NCBI RefSeq assembly: GCF_002006345.1
Contig: NZ_LZZM01000184.1
Location: 1 to 46,691, forward strand
Origin: Clostridium puniceum
GTDB lineage: Bacteria; Bacillota; Clostridia; Clostridiales; Clostridiaceae
Direction of reading: 5' to 3'
Length of the DNA: 46,691 bases
Positions 26,771 through 35,555 of the stretch are shown piece after piece (the stretch's first letter is position 1; each line of letters begins with the position of its first letter). Position numbers and translations under genes: made by a program. The notes beneath the pieces are model-generated. The model was not told where the DNA came from. It saw nothing but the letters and a program-made list of their open reading frames with translations, and did no database searches.

Positions 26771-26847
26771 AAGGAGGAAAAGTATATTTTTAATAATAAA
26801 ATACAGCCAATAATGCTGTGTAATATTATTAATAAATATATTTAATG
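26771..26847 (+). promoter_or_regulatory. split ribosome-binding site with a bridging hairpin (lonB)
   Basis: A perfect AAGGAGG (26771-26777) is the only good Shine-Dalgarno before lonB, yet the ATG is at 26845. The gap holds a long hairpin: 26783-26798 pairs with 26824-26840 (16 pairs, one bulged T at 26833), and ACAGC (26803-26807) pairs with GCTGT (26815-26819). Folded, only AAAAG (5 nt) and TTTA (4 nt) separate the Shine-Dalgarno from the ATG, giving an effective spacing of 9 nt. This resembles phage T4 gene 38, where a hairpin brings the two together. Confidence 0.7.
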
Positions 26848-28530
26848 ATTATGACAAATATATTTATGATTTTGCAAATTGTAGTTTTAATTCTTATGAT
26901 TTATGTAATATTCAATTCAATAAATAGGCAGCAAACTAGAAGTAAAAGTATTGTAATTGATAGAGAAAATACAAAGGAACTTAATAATTTAATTAAACTA
27001 AGACAGATATCTTTATCAGAGCCTCTAACAGAAAGAAGCAGGCCTTCATCTTTTGATGAAATAGTAGGCCAAGAGAAAGGAATTAGAGCGTTAAAAGCTG
27101 CACTATGCGGACCTAATCCACAGCATGTTATTATCTATGGACCGCCAGGAGTAGGTAAAACAGCAGCAGCAAGACTTGTATTAGAAGAAGCTAAAAAATC
27201 AAAGGTATCACCTTTTACTGCTAAAGCAAAGTTTGTTGAATTAGATGCTACTACCTTAAGATTTGATGAAAGAGGAATTGCAGATCCTCTTATAGGTTCA
27301 GTCCACGATCCTATATATCAAGGAGCCGGCTCATTAGGAATTGCAGGTATTCCACAACCAAAAGCGGGGGCAGTAACTAAAGCTCATGGAGGTGTTTTAT
27401 TTTTAGATGAAATTGGAGAGCTTCATCCGATTGAATTAAATAAGCTTTTAAAAGTATTAGAAGATAGAAAAGTATTTTTAGATAGCTCCTATTATAATTC
27501 TGAGGATACTAATATGCCTAAATATATAAAGGAAGTATTTGATAATGGACTTCCAGCAGATTTTAGATTAATAGGTGCAACTACAAGAGCTCCAGAAGAA
27601 ATAATTCCAGCTATAAGATCAAGATGTGTTGAAATATTTTTCCGAGCTTTATTGCCAGAAGAAATATCACAAATTGCTATGAATTCTGTTAAGAAAGTTG
27701 GACTGGAAATCGAATTAGAAGCAGTTGATGAAGTTAGTAAGTATTGTACGAATGGAAGAGAAGTAATAAATTTAATACAATTATCTTCTGGCATTGCAAT
27801 TAATGAAGAGAGAAAAGAAATAACATTAGAAGATATTAAATGGGTATTGGAAAATGGCCACTATAATAAGATAATATCTAATAAAATCCCATCCAAATCA
27901 AGAATTGGAGTAGTTAATGGATTAGCAGTATATGGAGCTAATATTGGTATGTTAATGCCGCTTGAGGTTAGCTGTAAAAAAGTTAATAATAGGAGAGGCG
28001 AACTTAAGGTAACTGGAATTGTAGAAGAAGAAGAAATAACTAATAACAATAAAAAAATCAAGATGAAAAGTACAGCTTATTCATCAGTACAAAATGTACT
28101 TACAGTTCTAGATAACTTATTTGATTTGTGTACAGATAAATATGATATACATGTTAATATTCCTGGAGGGATGCCCGTTGACGGTCCTTCAGCAGGAATA
28201 AGTATTGCAACAGCTATATATAGTGCAATAACCAATCAAAAAGTAAATAGATTTGTAGCAATGACAGGTGAAATAAGTATATTAGGAGCTGTAAAAGCTA
28301 TAGGAGGAGCAAAAGCAAAAATATCTGCAGCTTTTAAGGGAGGAGCGAAAAAAGTTATAATTCCTTACGAAAATTATGATACAGCACTAAATGAAATATG
28401 TGAAATAGAAGTAATCCCAGTAAAGAATTTTAAAGAGGTAATTAAAATTGCTATAGAGAATTTAGAGATAATTAATGAAAATGATAGAGAAATATTATCT
28501 GCAGAAGCCAATAATATTTTAAATAATTAA
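26845..28530 (+). CDS. lonB: membrane-anchored ATP-dependent protease LonB
   Basis: An AAA+ serine protease of 561 residues with an N-terminal membrane segment (about 4-24) in place of the large Lon N-domain. Walker A is 'GPPGVGKTA' (99-106), Walker B 'GGVLFLDEIGELHPIELNKL', and the protease has Ser449 in 'PVDGPSAGIS' with a Lys in 'VKAIGGAKAKISAAFKGGAK'. In Bacillus, LonB acts in the forespore, so a sporulation role is a fair inference. No ribosome site lies directly before either ATG (26845 or 26851); the hairpin leader explains how it may start. Its 3' end has its own terminator. Confidence 0.93.
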   Translation: MIMTNIFMILQIVVLILMIYVIFNSINRQQTRSKSIVIDRENTKELNNLIKLRQISLSEPLTERSRPSSFDEIVGQEKGIRALKAALCGPNPQHVIIYGPPGVGKTAAARLVLEEAKKSKVSPFTAKAKFVELDATTLRFDERGIADPLIGSVHDPIYQGAGSLGIAGIPQPKAGAVTKAHGGVLFLDEIGELHPIELNKLLKVLEDRKVFLDSSYYNSEDTNMPKYIKEVFDNGLPADFRLIGATTRAPEEIIPAIRSRCVEIFFRALLPEEISQIAMNSVKKVGLEIELEAVDEVSKYCTNGREVINLIQLSSGIAINEERKEITLEDIKWVLENGHYNKIISNKIPSKSRIGVVNGLAVYGANIGMLMPLEVSCKKVNNRRGELKVTGIVEEEEITNNNKKIKMKSTAYSSVQNVLTVLDNLFDLCTDKYDIHVNIPGGMPVDGPSAGISIATAIYSAITNQKVNRFVAMTGEISILGAVKAIGGAKAKISAAFKGGAKKVIIPYENYDTALNEICEIEVIPVKNFKEVIKIAIENLEIINENDREILSAEANNILNN

Positions 28531-28556
28531 AAAGATAAAATTCAAATGAAAAAGCT

Positions 28557-28599
28557 TTAGCTATTGAAAATAAAATTATATTTTCAATAGCTTATTTTT
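28557..28599 (+). terminator. terminator after lonB
   Basis: AGCTATTGAAAA (28559-28570) pairs with TTTTCAATAGCT (28581-28592) perfectly, with a 10-nt loop and the tail TATTTTTA. lonA therefore needs its own promoter. Confidence 0.85.
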
Positions 28600-28625
28600 A
28601 TCTCATAGCTTTTTTCAAAATTTAA

Positions 28626-28734
28626 TATATATGTTCTGAAAAATTTTGTTCATTAAGATTTAATTTCTATATTAGAGTGATTGGATAAGACAACCAACTA
28701 AATTATGAACTTTCTTAATTAGAACTTATATATA
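28626..28734 (+). mobile_element. MITE-like repeat, copy 2 (between lonB and lonA)
   Basis: A 109-bp element almost identical to copy 3 (one substitution) and close to copy 1. Ends TATATATGTTCT and AGAACTTATATATA form imperfect terminal inverted repeats that extend inward (GTTCT and GTTCAT blocks in both arms). It sits after the lonB terminator and about 115 bp before the lonA promoter, so it disrupts nothing visible. Confidence 0.75.
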
Positions 28735-28850
28735 TGTTATAATAAATTAATAGTAATTATATTAAATTACTCATATATGAATAAATGTTATTTTTTTGCT
28801 CATTTTGTAAAAACACTAGGATAATAGCAAGTTTTTTATATTAAGAATCA

Positions 28851-28879
28851 TTGAAAAAGTTATCTATTATGTGTATACT
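28851..28879 (+). promoter_or_regulatory. promoter of lonA
   Basis: TTGAAA (28851-28856), a 17-bp spacer and TATACT (28874-28879) lie 50 bp before the lonA start. No CIRCE or CtsR-like repeat is seen. Confidence 0.7.
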
Positions 28880-28928
28880 AAATAAGTCAAAATAAATAAT
28901 GTAATATAATATGGGGGGAAATAGTAAA

Positions 28929-31259
28929 ATGAAAAAGTTATATACACTTCCACTAATTCCTTTAAGAGGTTTGACTGTTTTTCCTAATGTGGTTGTACAT
29001 TTTGATGTGGGAAGAGAAAAATCTACAGCAGCTATTGAACAAGCTATGTTAGATGGGCAAGAAGTTTTTCTTGTAGGTCAAAAAAATTCTGTGGTAGAGG
29101 AACCGAATCAAGATGAAATCTATTCAATCGGAACTATATGTAAAATAAAGCAAATCCTAAAAATGTCTGATAACACTATTAGGGTTCTCGTAGAAGGTAA
29201 AGAAAGAGCTAAAATAGTTGAGTATATAGAGGGTGAAGATGATTATATAAAGGTTTCAATAGAAAAATTAGGAGATAAAATAGTTAATAGTGAAGATCTA
29301 GATGCTTATATTAAATATTTAGATAAAGAATTCCTAAAATTATTAAAACTTAATGAAGAAAATTATGGAGAATTTATTAAAGTAATAAATTCATCTGAAA
29401 AACCAAGTGATTTTGTGGATATGGTAGCTTCTTATGCAATTACGGATGAAAAGTTAAAGCAAGAAATACTAGAAACTATAGATTTGAAAAAAAGAGCAGA
29501 AAAAGTCCTAGAAAGAGTTAAGATTGAAATTTCTATAGCTAAAATCCAAAGAAAAATTGCTAATAAGGTAAAGAATACTGTCGCAAAAGAGCAAAAGGAA
29601 TATTACCTAAGAGAACAAATAAAGGCAATTCAAGAAGAATTAGGCGAAGATGATCAAGAAAAGAAAGAAATAGCAAAATATGAAGAAGCTTTTGAAAAAG
29701 CAAAGCTTACTAAAGAAGTAAAAGAAAAAGTTACCTATGAATTATCAAGACTTAAAAATATGAGTGCGACATCTTCAGAAGCTAATGTCATTAAAGCATA
29801 TTTAGATTGGATAATGGACATTCCTTGGGGAAAATATACTAAGGAAAATATTGATATCATTAAGGCAAGAAAAGTTTTAGAAGGTGAACATTATGGATTA
29901 GAAGATGTTAAAGATAGAATTATAGAGTATTTGGCTGTAAAACAGTTTAGTAAATCTCAAAAAGGTCCGATTCTTTGTTTGGTTGGCCCTCCGGGGGTTG
30001 GGAAAACATCTATTGCAAAATCTATAGCCAATGCGATTAATAGAAAATATACAAGAATCCCACTTGGTGGAATGAAAGATGAAGCTGAAATTAGAGGACA
30101 TAGAAGAACTTATATAGGTGCTATTCCTGGAAGAATTGCTTATGGATTAAAGGAAGCGAAATCTATAAATCCACTTATGCTTTTTGATGAAATAGATAAA
30201 GTGAGCTCAAATTATAAGGGTGACCCATCTGATGCATTATTAGAAATATTAGATAGTGAGCAAAATAAAGATTTTAGAGACAGCTATTTAGAAGTTCCAA
30301 TTAATTTATCAAAAGTTATGTTTATAGCAACAGCAAACACTTTAGATACTATACCAAGACCTCTTTTGGATAGAATGGAAGTCATTGAAGTATCAGGATA
30401 CACTTATGAAGAAAAATTTAATATAGCTAAAAACCACTTAATAACTAAGATATTTAAAGAATTAGATATTCCAGATGATAAAATTAAAATAGAAGATGAA
30501 TCTATTAGAGAAGTTATAGAAGGATATACAAGAGAATCAGGAGTTCGTGGATTAGAAAGAAAATTAGGTTCACTTACAAGAAAGGCTTTAGCGGAAATGC
30601 TAAAGCAAAAAAAGAAGGAATATGTAGTAAAGGTTCAAGAAGTTGAAAAACTTTTAGGTAAAAGAATATTTGATTTTGACAAAATTGATAATGTGGACAA
30701 AGTTGGTGTGGTAAATGGTATGGCATGGACAGCCTATGGTGGAGATACTCTTCCTATAGAAGCTATGGTTATGTCAGGTTCAGGTAAATTAGAACTTACA
30801 GGGAAGCTTGGAACTGTTATGCAGGAATCTGCTAAAACTGCTTATAGTTACGTTAGAGCTAATGCAATTAAGTTTGGAATTAAGGAGTCTTTTTATAAGG
30901 AAAAAGACATTCATATACATGCACCAGAAGGAGCAGTTTCTAAAGATGGACCATCGGCAGGTGTTACTATGGTAACTGCACTTGTATCAGCATTGTCAGG
31001 CAAGAAAGTTAGACATAATGTAGCAATGACAGGAGAAGTAACATTAACAGGACGAGTTCTTCCTATTGGTGGATTAAAAGAAAAATCTTTAGCTGCATTT
31101 AGAGCTGGTGTAGATACTATAATAATTCCAAAAGAAAATGAGAAAGATATAGAGAAGATACCAATTTCAATTAGGAATAATTTGAATATTATTTCGGCAA
31201 GAGAAGTAAATGAGGTATTAAAAAATGCGTTAATTGGAGAGGATACAAATGAGAATTAA
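28929..31259 (+). CDS. lonA: ATP-dependent protease Lon (LonA)
   Basis: The housekeeping Lon of 776 residues that degrades damaged and regulatory proteins. It has the N-terminal substrate domain from '[20 protein letters not shown]', Walker A 'GPPGVGKT' (353-360), Walker B '[11 protein letters not shown]' and Ser676 in '[11 protein letters not shown]' with the Lys in '[16 protein letters not shown]'. The ATG at 28929 is used because GGGGGG lies about 9 bases upstream; an ATG at 28911 lies before that site. Its last bases overlap the start of the GTPase gene, so both are translated from one message. Confidence 0.96.
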   Translation: MKKLYTLPLIPLRGLTVFPNVVVHFDVGREKSTAAIEQAMLDGQEVFLVGQKNSVVEEPNQDEIYSIGTICKIKQILKMSDNTIRVLVEGKERAKIVEYIEGEDDYIKVSIEKLGDKIVNSEDLDAYIKYLDKEFLKLLKLNEENYGEFIKVINSSEKPSDFVDMVASYAITDEKLKQEILETIDLKKRAEKVLERVKIEISIAKIQRKIANKVKNTVAKEQKEYYLREQIKAIQEELGEDDQEKKEIAKYEEAFEKAKLTKEVKEKVTYELSRLKNMSATSSEANVIKAYLDWIMDIPWGKYTKENIDIIKARKVLEGEHYGLEDVKDRIIEYLAVKQFSKSQKGPILCLVGPPGVGKTSIAKSIANAINRKYTRIPLGGMKDEAEIRGHRRTYIGAIPGRIAYGLKEAKSINPLMLFDEIDKVSSNYKGDPSDALLEILDSEQNKDFRDSYLEVPINLSKVMFIATANTLDTIPRPLLDRMEVIEVSGYTYEEKFNIAKNHLITKIFKELDIPDDKIKIEDESIREVIEGYTRESGVRGLERKLGSLTRKALAEMLKQKKKEYVVKVQEVEKLLGKRIFDFDKIDNVDKVGVVNGMAWTAYGGDTLPIEAMVMSGSGKLELTGKLGTVMQESAKTAYSYVRANAIKFGIKESFYKEKDIHIHAPEGAVSKDGPSAGVTMVTALVSALSGKKVRHNVAMTGEVTLTGRVLPIGGLKEKSLAAFRAGVDTIIIPKENEKDIEKIPISIRNNLNIISAREVNEVLKNALIGEDTNEN

Positions 31260-31845
31260 ACAATCAGAGTTTATTACTTCAGCAGTAAAAAGAGAACAAT
31301 ATCCTATAGATAATAGAGTTGAAGTTGCTTTTGTTGGAAGATCAAATGTAGGAAAAAGTTCTATAATAAATTCATTAACAAATAGAAAAAAGTTAGCAAA
31401 GGTTAGTCAAACTCCAGGAAAAACAAGATTAGTAAATTTTTTTCTTATAAATAATGATTTTTATTTAGTTGATTTACCAGGGTATGGATATGCAAAAGTA
31501 TCAAAGGCAGAAAAAGATAGCTGGGGAAAAACAATCGAGTTGTATTTAACAGGTAGAGAGCAATTAAAAAGAGTTGTTTTACTTGTAGATTCAAGACATA
31601 AACCAACAGGTGACGATATTATGATGATTGAATGGTTTAAACATTTTGGATATGATGTTGTAGTTATTGGAACAAAAAGTGATAAACTTACAAGAAATGA
31701 ATTAAAAAAGAATGAAAAAGTAATAAGAGATACATTGAAATTGGGTGCTGAGGATAAATTATATTTCTTTTCATCTTTAAATAAAGACGGAAGAGATGAA
31801 CTGATTGATAATCTTTTCTTAGAATTTGCAACTGACTTAGATTAA
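31249..31845 (+). CDS. engB: ribosome biogenesis GTP-binding protein EngB/YsxC
   Basis: An essential-type small GTPase of 198 residues that assists assembly of the large ribosomal subunit. G1 is 'GRSNVGKSS', G3 '[11 protein letters not shown]' and G4 'GTKSDKL', with the family pattern '[20 protein letters not shown]'. The ATG at 31249 follows GGAGAGG inside the end of lonA (overlap of 11 bases), so translation is coupled to lonA. This pairing is common in Firmicutes. A strong terminator follows. Confidence 0.96.
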   Translation: MRIKQSEFITSAVKREQYPIDNRVEVAFVGRSNVGKSSIINSLTNRKKLAKVSQTPGKTRLVNFFLINNDFYLVDLPGYGYAKVSKAEKDSWGKTIELYLTGREQLKRVVLLVDSRHKPTGDDIMMIEWFKHFGYDVVVIGTKSDKLTRNELKKNEKVIRDTLKLGAEDKLYFFSSLNKDGRDELIDNLFLEFATDLD

Positions 31846-31885
31846 ATGTACTTGTGATAAGTTCTGGAAGTTGAGGATGTTTATG

Positions 31886-31931
31886 AAAACACTCCATTAC
31901 AAATTTTAAATTTGTAATGGAGTGTTTTTAT
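31886..31931 (+). terminator. terminator after engB
   Basis: The stem from AAAACACTCCATTACAAA (31886 on) pairs perfectly with its complement ending at about 31926. It has a short TTAA-type loop and a T run. This is the end of the lonA-engB operon. Confidence 0.9.
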
Positions 31932-32056
31932 ATTTATTTAAATTTATATTATTAAGTATGATTTTAAAATTATATTTAGAATAAATGTGTCAAAAATTCT
32001 GAGTAAGAATAATATATAGTATAAAAAAGAAAAAATATTTCCAAGGAGGAATATGT

Positions 32057-32479
32057 ATGGAAATGAATGATATCCTAAATGGTTTAAATTCATGCGATGA
32101 TGATTGTAGCGATTCAAGAACTGACAATTGTAGTTGTGGACCAAGCTTTGGAGGACCAGGATTTGGAGGTTTCCCAGGTGGTTGTGGTCAAGGAATTACT
32201 GGCTGTGGATTTGGTAGCTGGATTTGGATTTTATTAATATTATTTTATTGTGGTTGTGGAAGAAATAGGATGTTCGGTGGAGGAAGAAGTTGTTGTTGTG
32301 AAAGAGAAGATGATTGCTGCTGTAACAAAGGAAACTTTGGTGGTGGAATATTAGGTAATTGCTCATCATTTTTGTTCTTATTAGTAATATTATTCCTTTG
32401 CAATAGTAATAATAATAACAACCTTGGTTTTTGTGGAGGATTAAATCCTTGCAATACTAATATTGGTTGTGGTTGTTAA
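32057..32479 (+). CDS. Cys/Gly-rich low-complexity protein (high-cysteine HCB type)
   Basis: A protein of 140 residues with 20 Cys and many Gly. Order: an acidic Cys start (1-35), a Gly/Phe/Pro stretch ('GPSFGGPGFGGFPGGCGQG'), a short hydrophobic core 'SWIWILLILFYCGCGRNR', a Cys cluster 'RSCCCEREDDCCC', a second hydrophobic core 'SSFLFLLVILFLC', then Asn/Gly/Cys to the end. It looks like the 'chorion-class high-cysteine' proteins annotated in Clostridium. A strong AAGGAGG precedes the ATG. Cross-linked coat or surface material is an inference from composition; no catalytic motif is present. Confidence 0.75.
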   Translation: MEMNDILNGLNSCDDDCSDSRTDNCSCGPSFGGPGFGGFPGGCGQGITGCGFGSWIWILLILFYCGCGRNRMFGGGRSCCCEREDDCCCNKGNFGGGILGNCSSFLFLLVILFLCNSNNNNNLGFCGGLNPCNTNIGCGC

Positions 32480-32510
32480 AATTCTAAATTTTTAGGAAGG
32501 AGAGATAAAT

Positions 32511-32759
32511 ATGTCTAGAAAGCATAAATGTTGCTGTAAAAAGAAACGCCATCACGACTGCTGCTGTGATTCAAGATCTGGTCTATTAGGAGGCGGAAGT
32601 AGTTGTACACCAATCTTATTTCTGTTAATAGCCTGTGGGTCAGGATTATTAAATTCTAATAAGTCATTTTTAATTATTTTACTATTCTTATTATGTGGTG
32701 GATGTTTTTCTAATCTTTTAGGTTCTGGAAGCTGCTGCGAAGAATCTAAGTGTTGCTAG
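32511..32759 (+). CDS. small Cys-rich hydrophobic protein
   Basis: A protein of 82 residues with 14 Cys. It repeats the layout of its upstream neighbour: a basic Cys start ('KHKCCCKKKRHHDCCCD'), a hydrophobic core 'CTPILFLLIACGSGLL', a second core 'SFLIILLFLLCGGC' and a Cys tail 'CCEESKCC'. The His/Lys/Cys head could bind metal. It starts 31 bases after the first gene with AAGGAG, so they are co-transcribed. A hairpin with a 9-bp stem follows. No function is known to me. Confidence 0.7.
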   Translation: MSRKHKCCCKKKRHHDCCCDSRSGLLGGGSSCTPILFLLIACGSGLLNSNKSFLIILLFLLCGGCFSNLLGSGSCCEESKCC

Positions 32760-32771
32760 TAGGATAGTGGA

Positions 32772-32800
32772 TAGAGGGCTTTTTTAGCCCTCTAAAAAAA
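32772..32800 (+). terminator. hairpin after the Cys-rich pair
   Basis: TAGAGGGCT (32772-32780) pairs with AGCCCTCTA (32786-32794), with a five-T loop and seven A after it. The lack of a T tail on this strand makes it a weak terminator; it may be a pause or RNA stability element. Confidence 0.5.
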
Positions 32801-32876
32801 TGTTCAAAAACATAAGCATTTTAGCTTGTAAATACATATATTAAAAAGAGGCAATTAGAATTGAGAGGATTAAAAA

Positions 32877-33407
32877 ATGGCTAAGCACAAACATAGAGAC
32901 CAAAGTGCAAGAATAAATGATGCTAATAATACTACTAATAATAATAGTAATAGTAATGTTAACAATAAAAGTATACCTTTTGGTATAGATCCTATGCAGC
33001 TTATGGGCCTATTAGGGGGGAATTTTGATATTAACAACATGGGTAGTATGTTATCTTCAATGAATACCAATGGATTTAACTTGGGCAATTTAGGTTCAAT
33101 AGCTCAAATGATGGGGTTAAACTTAGATAATAGCTTTTCACAAGGAAATATGTCTAATCAAAATAATGATTTCAATAAAAACATTCATACGAATGTTAAT
33201 CAAAACAAACAATATAGTAACATGAATCAAAAAGGAACTGTAAACCAAAATATGGATAGAAGTAATAAGAAAGAGACAGACGGTAAAGAAAATGATATAA
33301 ATTTAATGTTTTTAACTGCATTAAAAAGCTATGCTCATCCCGATAGAATAAAATTTATAGATAAAATTATAGAAGCATATAAAAATGGAGAATTTAAAGA
33401 TATTTAA
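32877..33407 (+). CDS. Asn/Met/Gly-rich hypothetical protein
   Basis: A protein of 176 residues. The N-terminus is basic ('MAKHKHRDQSARIND'), followed by Asn/Thr/Ser repeats and a section with repeated 'LGNLGSIAQMMGLNLD'-type Gly/Leu/Met patterns. An Asn/Gln/Lys linker leads to a well-ordered C-terminal helix pair 'LMFLTALKSYAHPDRIKFID' and 'KIIEAYKNGEFKDI'. That end resembles a short interaction domain. GAGAGG lies before the ATG. It follows the two Cys-rich genes on the same strand, and the low-complexity style suggests a related structural role. Not recognised. Confidence 0.65.
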   Translation: MAKHKHRDQSARINDANNTTNNNSNSNVNNKSIPFGIDPMQLMGLLGGNFDINNMGSMLSSMNTNGFNLGNLGSIAQMMGLNLDNSFSQGNMSNQNNDFNKNIHTNVNQNKQYSNMNQKGTVNQNMDRSNKKETDGKENDINLMFLTALKSYAHPDRIKFIDKIIEAYKNGEFKDI

Positions 33408-33489
33408 AAATAAAAATATTTGAAATAGTGTATACAAAAGAAAAATGTGTCAATAATATAAATGTAATAGAAAAATTATTCTCTTACGT

Positions 33490-33568
33490 ACTTAATGAAA
33501 TTTTAGTTTTACTTCATTAAGTAACCCCTCATCCCCCTTTAGGCCGCATTATGCGGCCTTTAATTTTT
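33490..33568. terminator. two tandem hairpins between convergent genes
   Basis: The first inverted repeat is ACTTAATGAA (33490-33499) with TTCATTAAGT (33513-33522). The second is AGGCCGCA (33541-33548) with TGCGGCCT (33552-33559), a GC-rich stem with a 3-nt loop and the tail TTAATTTTT. The second is a good terminator for the plus-strand gene and can also stop the minus-strand one. Confidence 0.75.
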
Positions 33569-33686
33569 GGCGAATAATAGGTTAGCATTCTAGTCCATTT
33601 TGTGTGACAAGAAGGTTCGATTTTGTATGCACTCACTGAGTAAGTGACTAAAATAAAATCTTATTATTATTTTCTTTGAATATGAC

Positions 33687-34613
33687 TTATTTTATTTTTT
33701 GTATGGAATTTATCTTGTAAGAAGTATTATATTTTTCTAAATCTAATAATAAAATAAGTTCATTTTTATCGTTTTGAGAGCCTTTAAAACTACTTTTTTC
33801 GAAGGATAATCTCCAACGTAAACTAGAAGGTTCCTGGGACTCGGTCCATTTATAATCGTAAAAGAATCCGTTTTGAAAAGAGTAAGAATAATTATCTTTA
33901 TCTAAATTCCAAAGCAAAGACAAATCTTTTTTATCAATAGTAGAAGCAAAAATATCAGGAAGATCATCAAATACATAAGGCAGTTGAACTAAATCTATGA
34001 ATTTTGTTACAGAATCAAGTGATGGAATATTTAAATTATCTTTTGTAGTATCTAAGGTAGCGTCATTAATGAGCATAAAACTGTTTAATGAAGCTAAACC
34101 TTCTGAAGATGATACAGAATAACATTGAGGCGTTTTGGAATTTTTTGAATCTAATATTCCTAAAATATTATTAGCACTTGAATAAAGTAAATCAAAATTC
34201 CGTTTATTCCAATGAAACACATAAGAAATAGGCTTATCATTTTTTGCCCCCTGTATTATAAGCTCAGGAATATTATCTCTGGAAATATCATTAAGAAAAA
34301 CTTTAGGCTCCCAATGACTATTATTAGTAAAAAGTATTTTATCGTTAATTGAATCTGAAAGATAAAAATTATTACTAGAAGAAATTATATTAAAATCGAT
34401 TTTATTTTGCGAATTTAATAGTTGTAAATGTTCCTTTCTACCATCTCCGGTTAAATCTACTTGTATAGTTTGATTAATATTTATTGGAGAAATAGTTTGT
34501 CTTGAATCAGTGTTGCTATAGAAAAAATGTATGAGTATTATAAAAAAAACTATGAGCTCTATATAAAATACTGTATTAATTAAAAAATTTTTCTTTAATA
34601 TTAAGATTTTCAT
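33687..34613 (-). CDS. secreted or membrane-anchored FG-GAP/VCBS-like protein
   Basis: A protein of 308 residues with one N-terminal membrane segment (about 12-32) that anchors or exports it. Outside, two short calcium-type repeats stand out: 'QVDLTGDGRKEHLQLL' and 'LNDISRDNIPELIIQGA', the D-x-T-G-D-G/D-x-x-x-D pattern of FG-GAP/VCBS blades. The rest is beta-rich and aromatic ('HWNKRNFDLLYSS', 'FFYDYKWTESQEPSSLRWRL'). GAGGTG precedes the start. It follows the Fur-type gene on the same strand after about 120 bp. Function unknown. Confidence 0.65.
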   Translation of the reverse strand: MKILILKKNFLINTVFYIELIVFFIILIHFFYSNTDSRQTISPININQTIQVDLTGDGRKEHLQLLNSQNKIDFNIISSSNNFYLSDSINDKILFTNNSHWEPKVFLNDISRDNIPELIIQGAKNDKPISYVFHWNKRNFDLLYSSANNILGILDSKNSKTPQCYSVSSSEGLASLNSFMLINDATLDTTKDNLNIPSLDSVTKFIDLVQLPYVFDDLPDIFASTIDKKDLSLLWNLDKDNYSYSFQNGFFYDYKWTESQEPSSLRWRLSFEKSSFKGSQNDKNELILLLDLEKYNTSYKINSIQKIK

Positions 34614-34735
34614 TATGTATCACCTCAATAGATTATATGTTAATATTTAAGTTCATATTAATAATATAGAAGTGATAAAATAAAAAAAGATTATAACTTT
34701 AAATAAAATATCTAAAGTTATAATCTAAACAATGT

Positions 34736-35143
34736 TTATTGGCAGTTAGTGCAATAACCATAAAAATAAACTTTGTTAGAAACAATCTTATAAGTAGTAT
34801 GATTTTCTGCCAAGGAATTAAGATTATCAAGTGTCAAATCTTTAAAATCATCAACTTTACCACAACCTAAACATTGTAAATGAGGATGAGGAAAAGAATT
34901 TCCATCATACCTAAAGTTACCTTCGCCAACATTTATTTCTTGAATTAAGCCAACTTCAACTAATGTTTTAAGAGCCTTGTAAACAGTGGCTAAACTCATA
35001 GTAGGATATTGAATATGAATATCTGTATATATAACATCAGCAGAAGGATGAGAAGTTGTATTAATTAGGTAATTATATACTGCAAGCCTCTGAGGAGTTA
35101 ATTTTAGCTTTTTTTCCTTAAAAATTGAAGCTATATGATCCAT
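34736..35143 (-). CDS. Fur-family regulator, PerR type
   Basis: A metal-dependent repressor of 135 residues. The winged helix (about 10-75) has 'KLTPQRLAVYNYLINTTSHP' and 'TMSLATVYKALKTLVEVGLI'. The structural zinc site is complete: C91-x2-C94 and C131-x2-C134. PerR-like regulatory ligands are present (H32, D80 in 'FRYDG', H86, H88, an Asp near 100), so peroxide sensing is a good inference. The ATG at 35143 follows GTGAGG; a GTG at 35158 lies inside that ribosome site. Its promoter overlaps an inverted repeat, suggesting autoregulation. Confidence 0.85.
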   Translation of the reverse strand: MDHIASIFKEKKLKLTPQRLAVYNYLINTTSHPSADVIYTDIHIQYPTMSLATVYKALKTLVEVGLIQEINVGEGNFRYDGNSFPHPHLQCLGCGKVDDFKDLTLDNLNSLAENHTTYKIVSNKVYFYGYCTNCQ

Positions 35144-35167
35144 TTTGTGATACCTCACTTATAATAT

Positions 35168-35208
35168 ATTTATGCTAAAATTATAGCATAAATATTTATA
35201 AATATCAA
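35168..35208 (-). promoter_or_regulatory. promoter of the PerR-type gene with inverted repeat
   Basis: On the minus strand TTGATA (35208-35203), a 17-bp spacer and TATAAT (35185-35180) form a near-consensus promoter. The -10 box lies inside a perfect inverted repeat ATTTATGCTA / TAGCATAAAT (35168-35177 and 35184-35193, 6-bp centre), a likely operator. A PerR-box-like ACAATAATTATTAAT lies further out (about 35225-35239). Confidence 0.6.
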
Positions 35209-35555
35209 TTGAAATTATTTGTAGACAATAATTATTAATTGGCTTCTTTGTGAAATTATATACTAAAAAATATTTAATAGAAGCGATATCTAGTTTGTAA
35301 AAGAAAGTGAATGAACCAGATTGGAATAATTAACAAAAACTATATAGAAATTTAATATAAAATGTGAAAAAATTATTGTATAGTAAGAAAAAATTTGCTA
35401 AAATATAACTGAGGGGTGAATGTTAAAATATTAACATACTTTTCGAAGTAATAGGAAATATTCCACAGAATAGACACAAATTTTATTACAGACTTTTGAA
35501 TAGATAGCCTATGATAAAAGATGCAAATATATGAATTAAAAGGAGGCGTATTTTT
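35209..35555. other. intergenic region with a perfect palindrome
   Basis: No gene seen. Besides the possible PerR box, it contains ATGTTAA-AATA-TTAACAT (35420-35437), a perfect inverted repeat about 120 bp before the next gene that could be an operator. Confidence 0.45.

Noticed and set aside
26787..26844. Leader peptide of lonB starting at an ATT codon after AAGGAGG
   Set aside because: ATT starts are very rare, and the same bases form the long hairpin that explains the spacing better.
24606..28929. CtsR or CIRCE heat-shock operators before clpP or lonA
   Set aside because: No matching repeats were visible; only ordinary promoter boxes were found.
32877..33300. Asn-codon-rich stretch as a CRISPR or tandem DNA repeat
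   Set aside because: The repetition comes from Asn/Thr/Ser codons in a reading frame; there is no regular repeat-spacer pattern.
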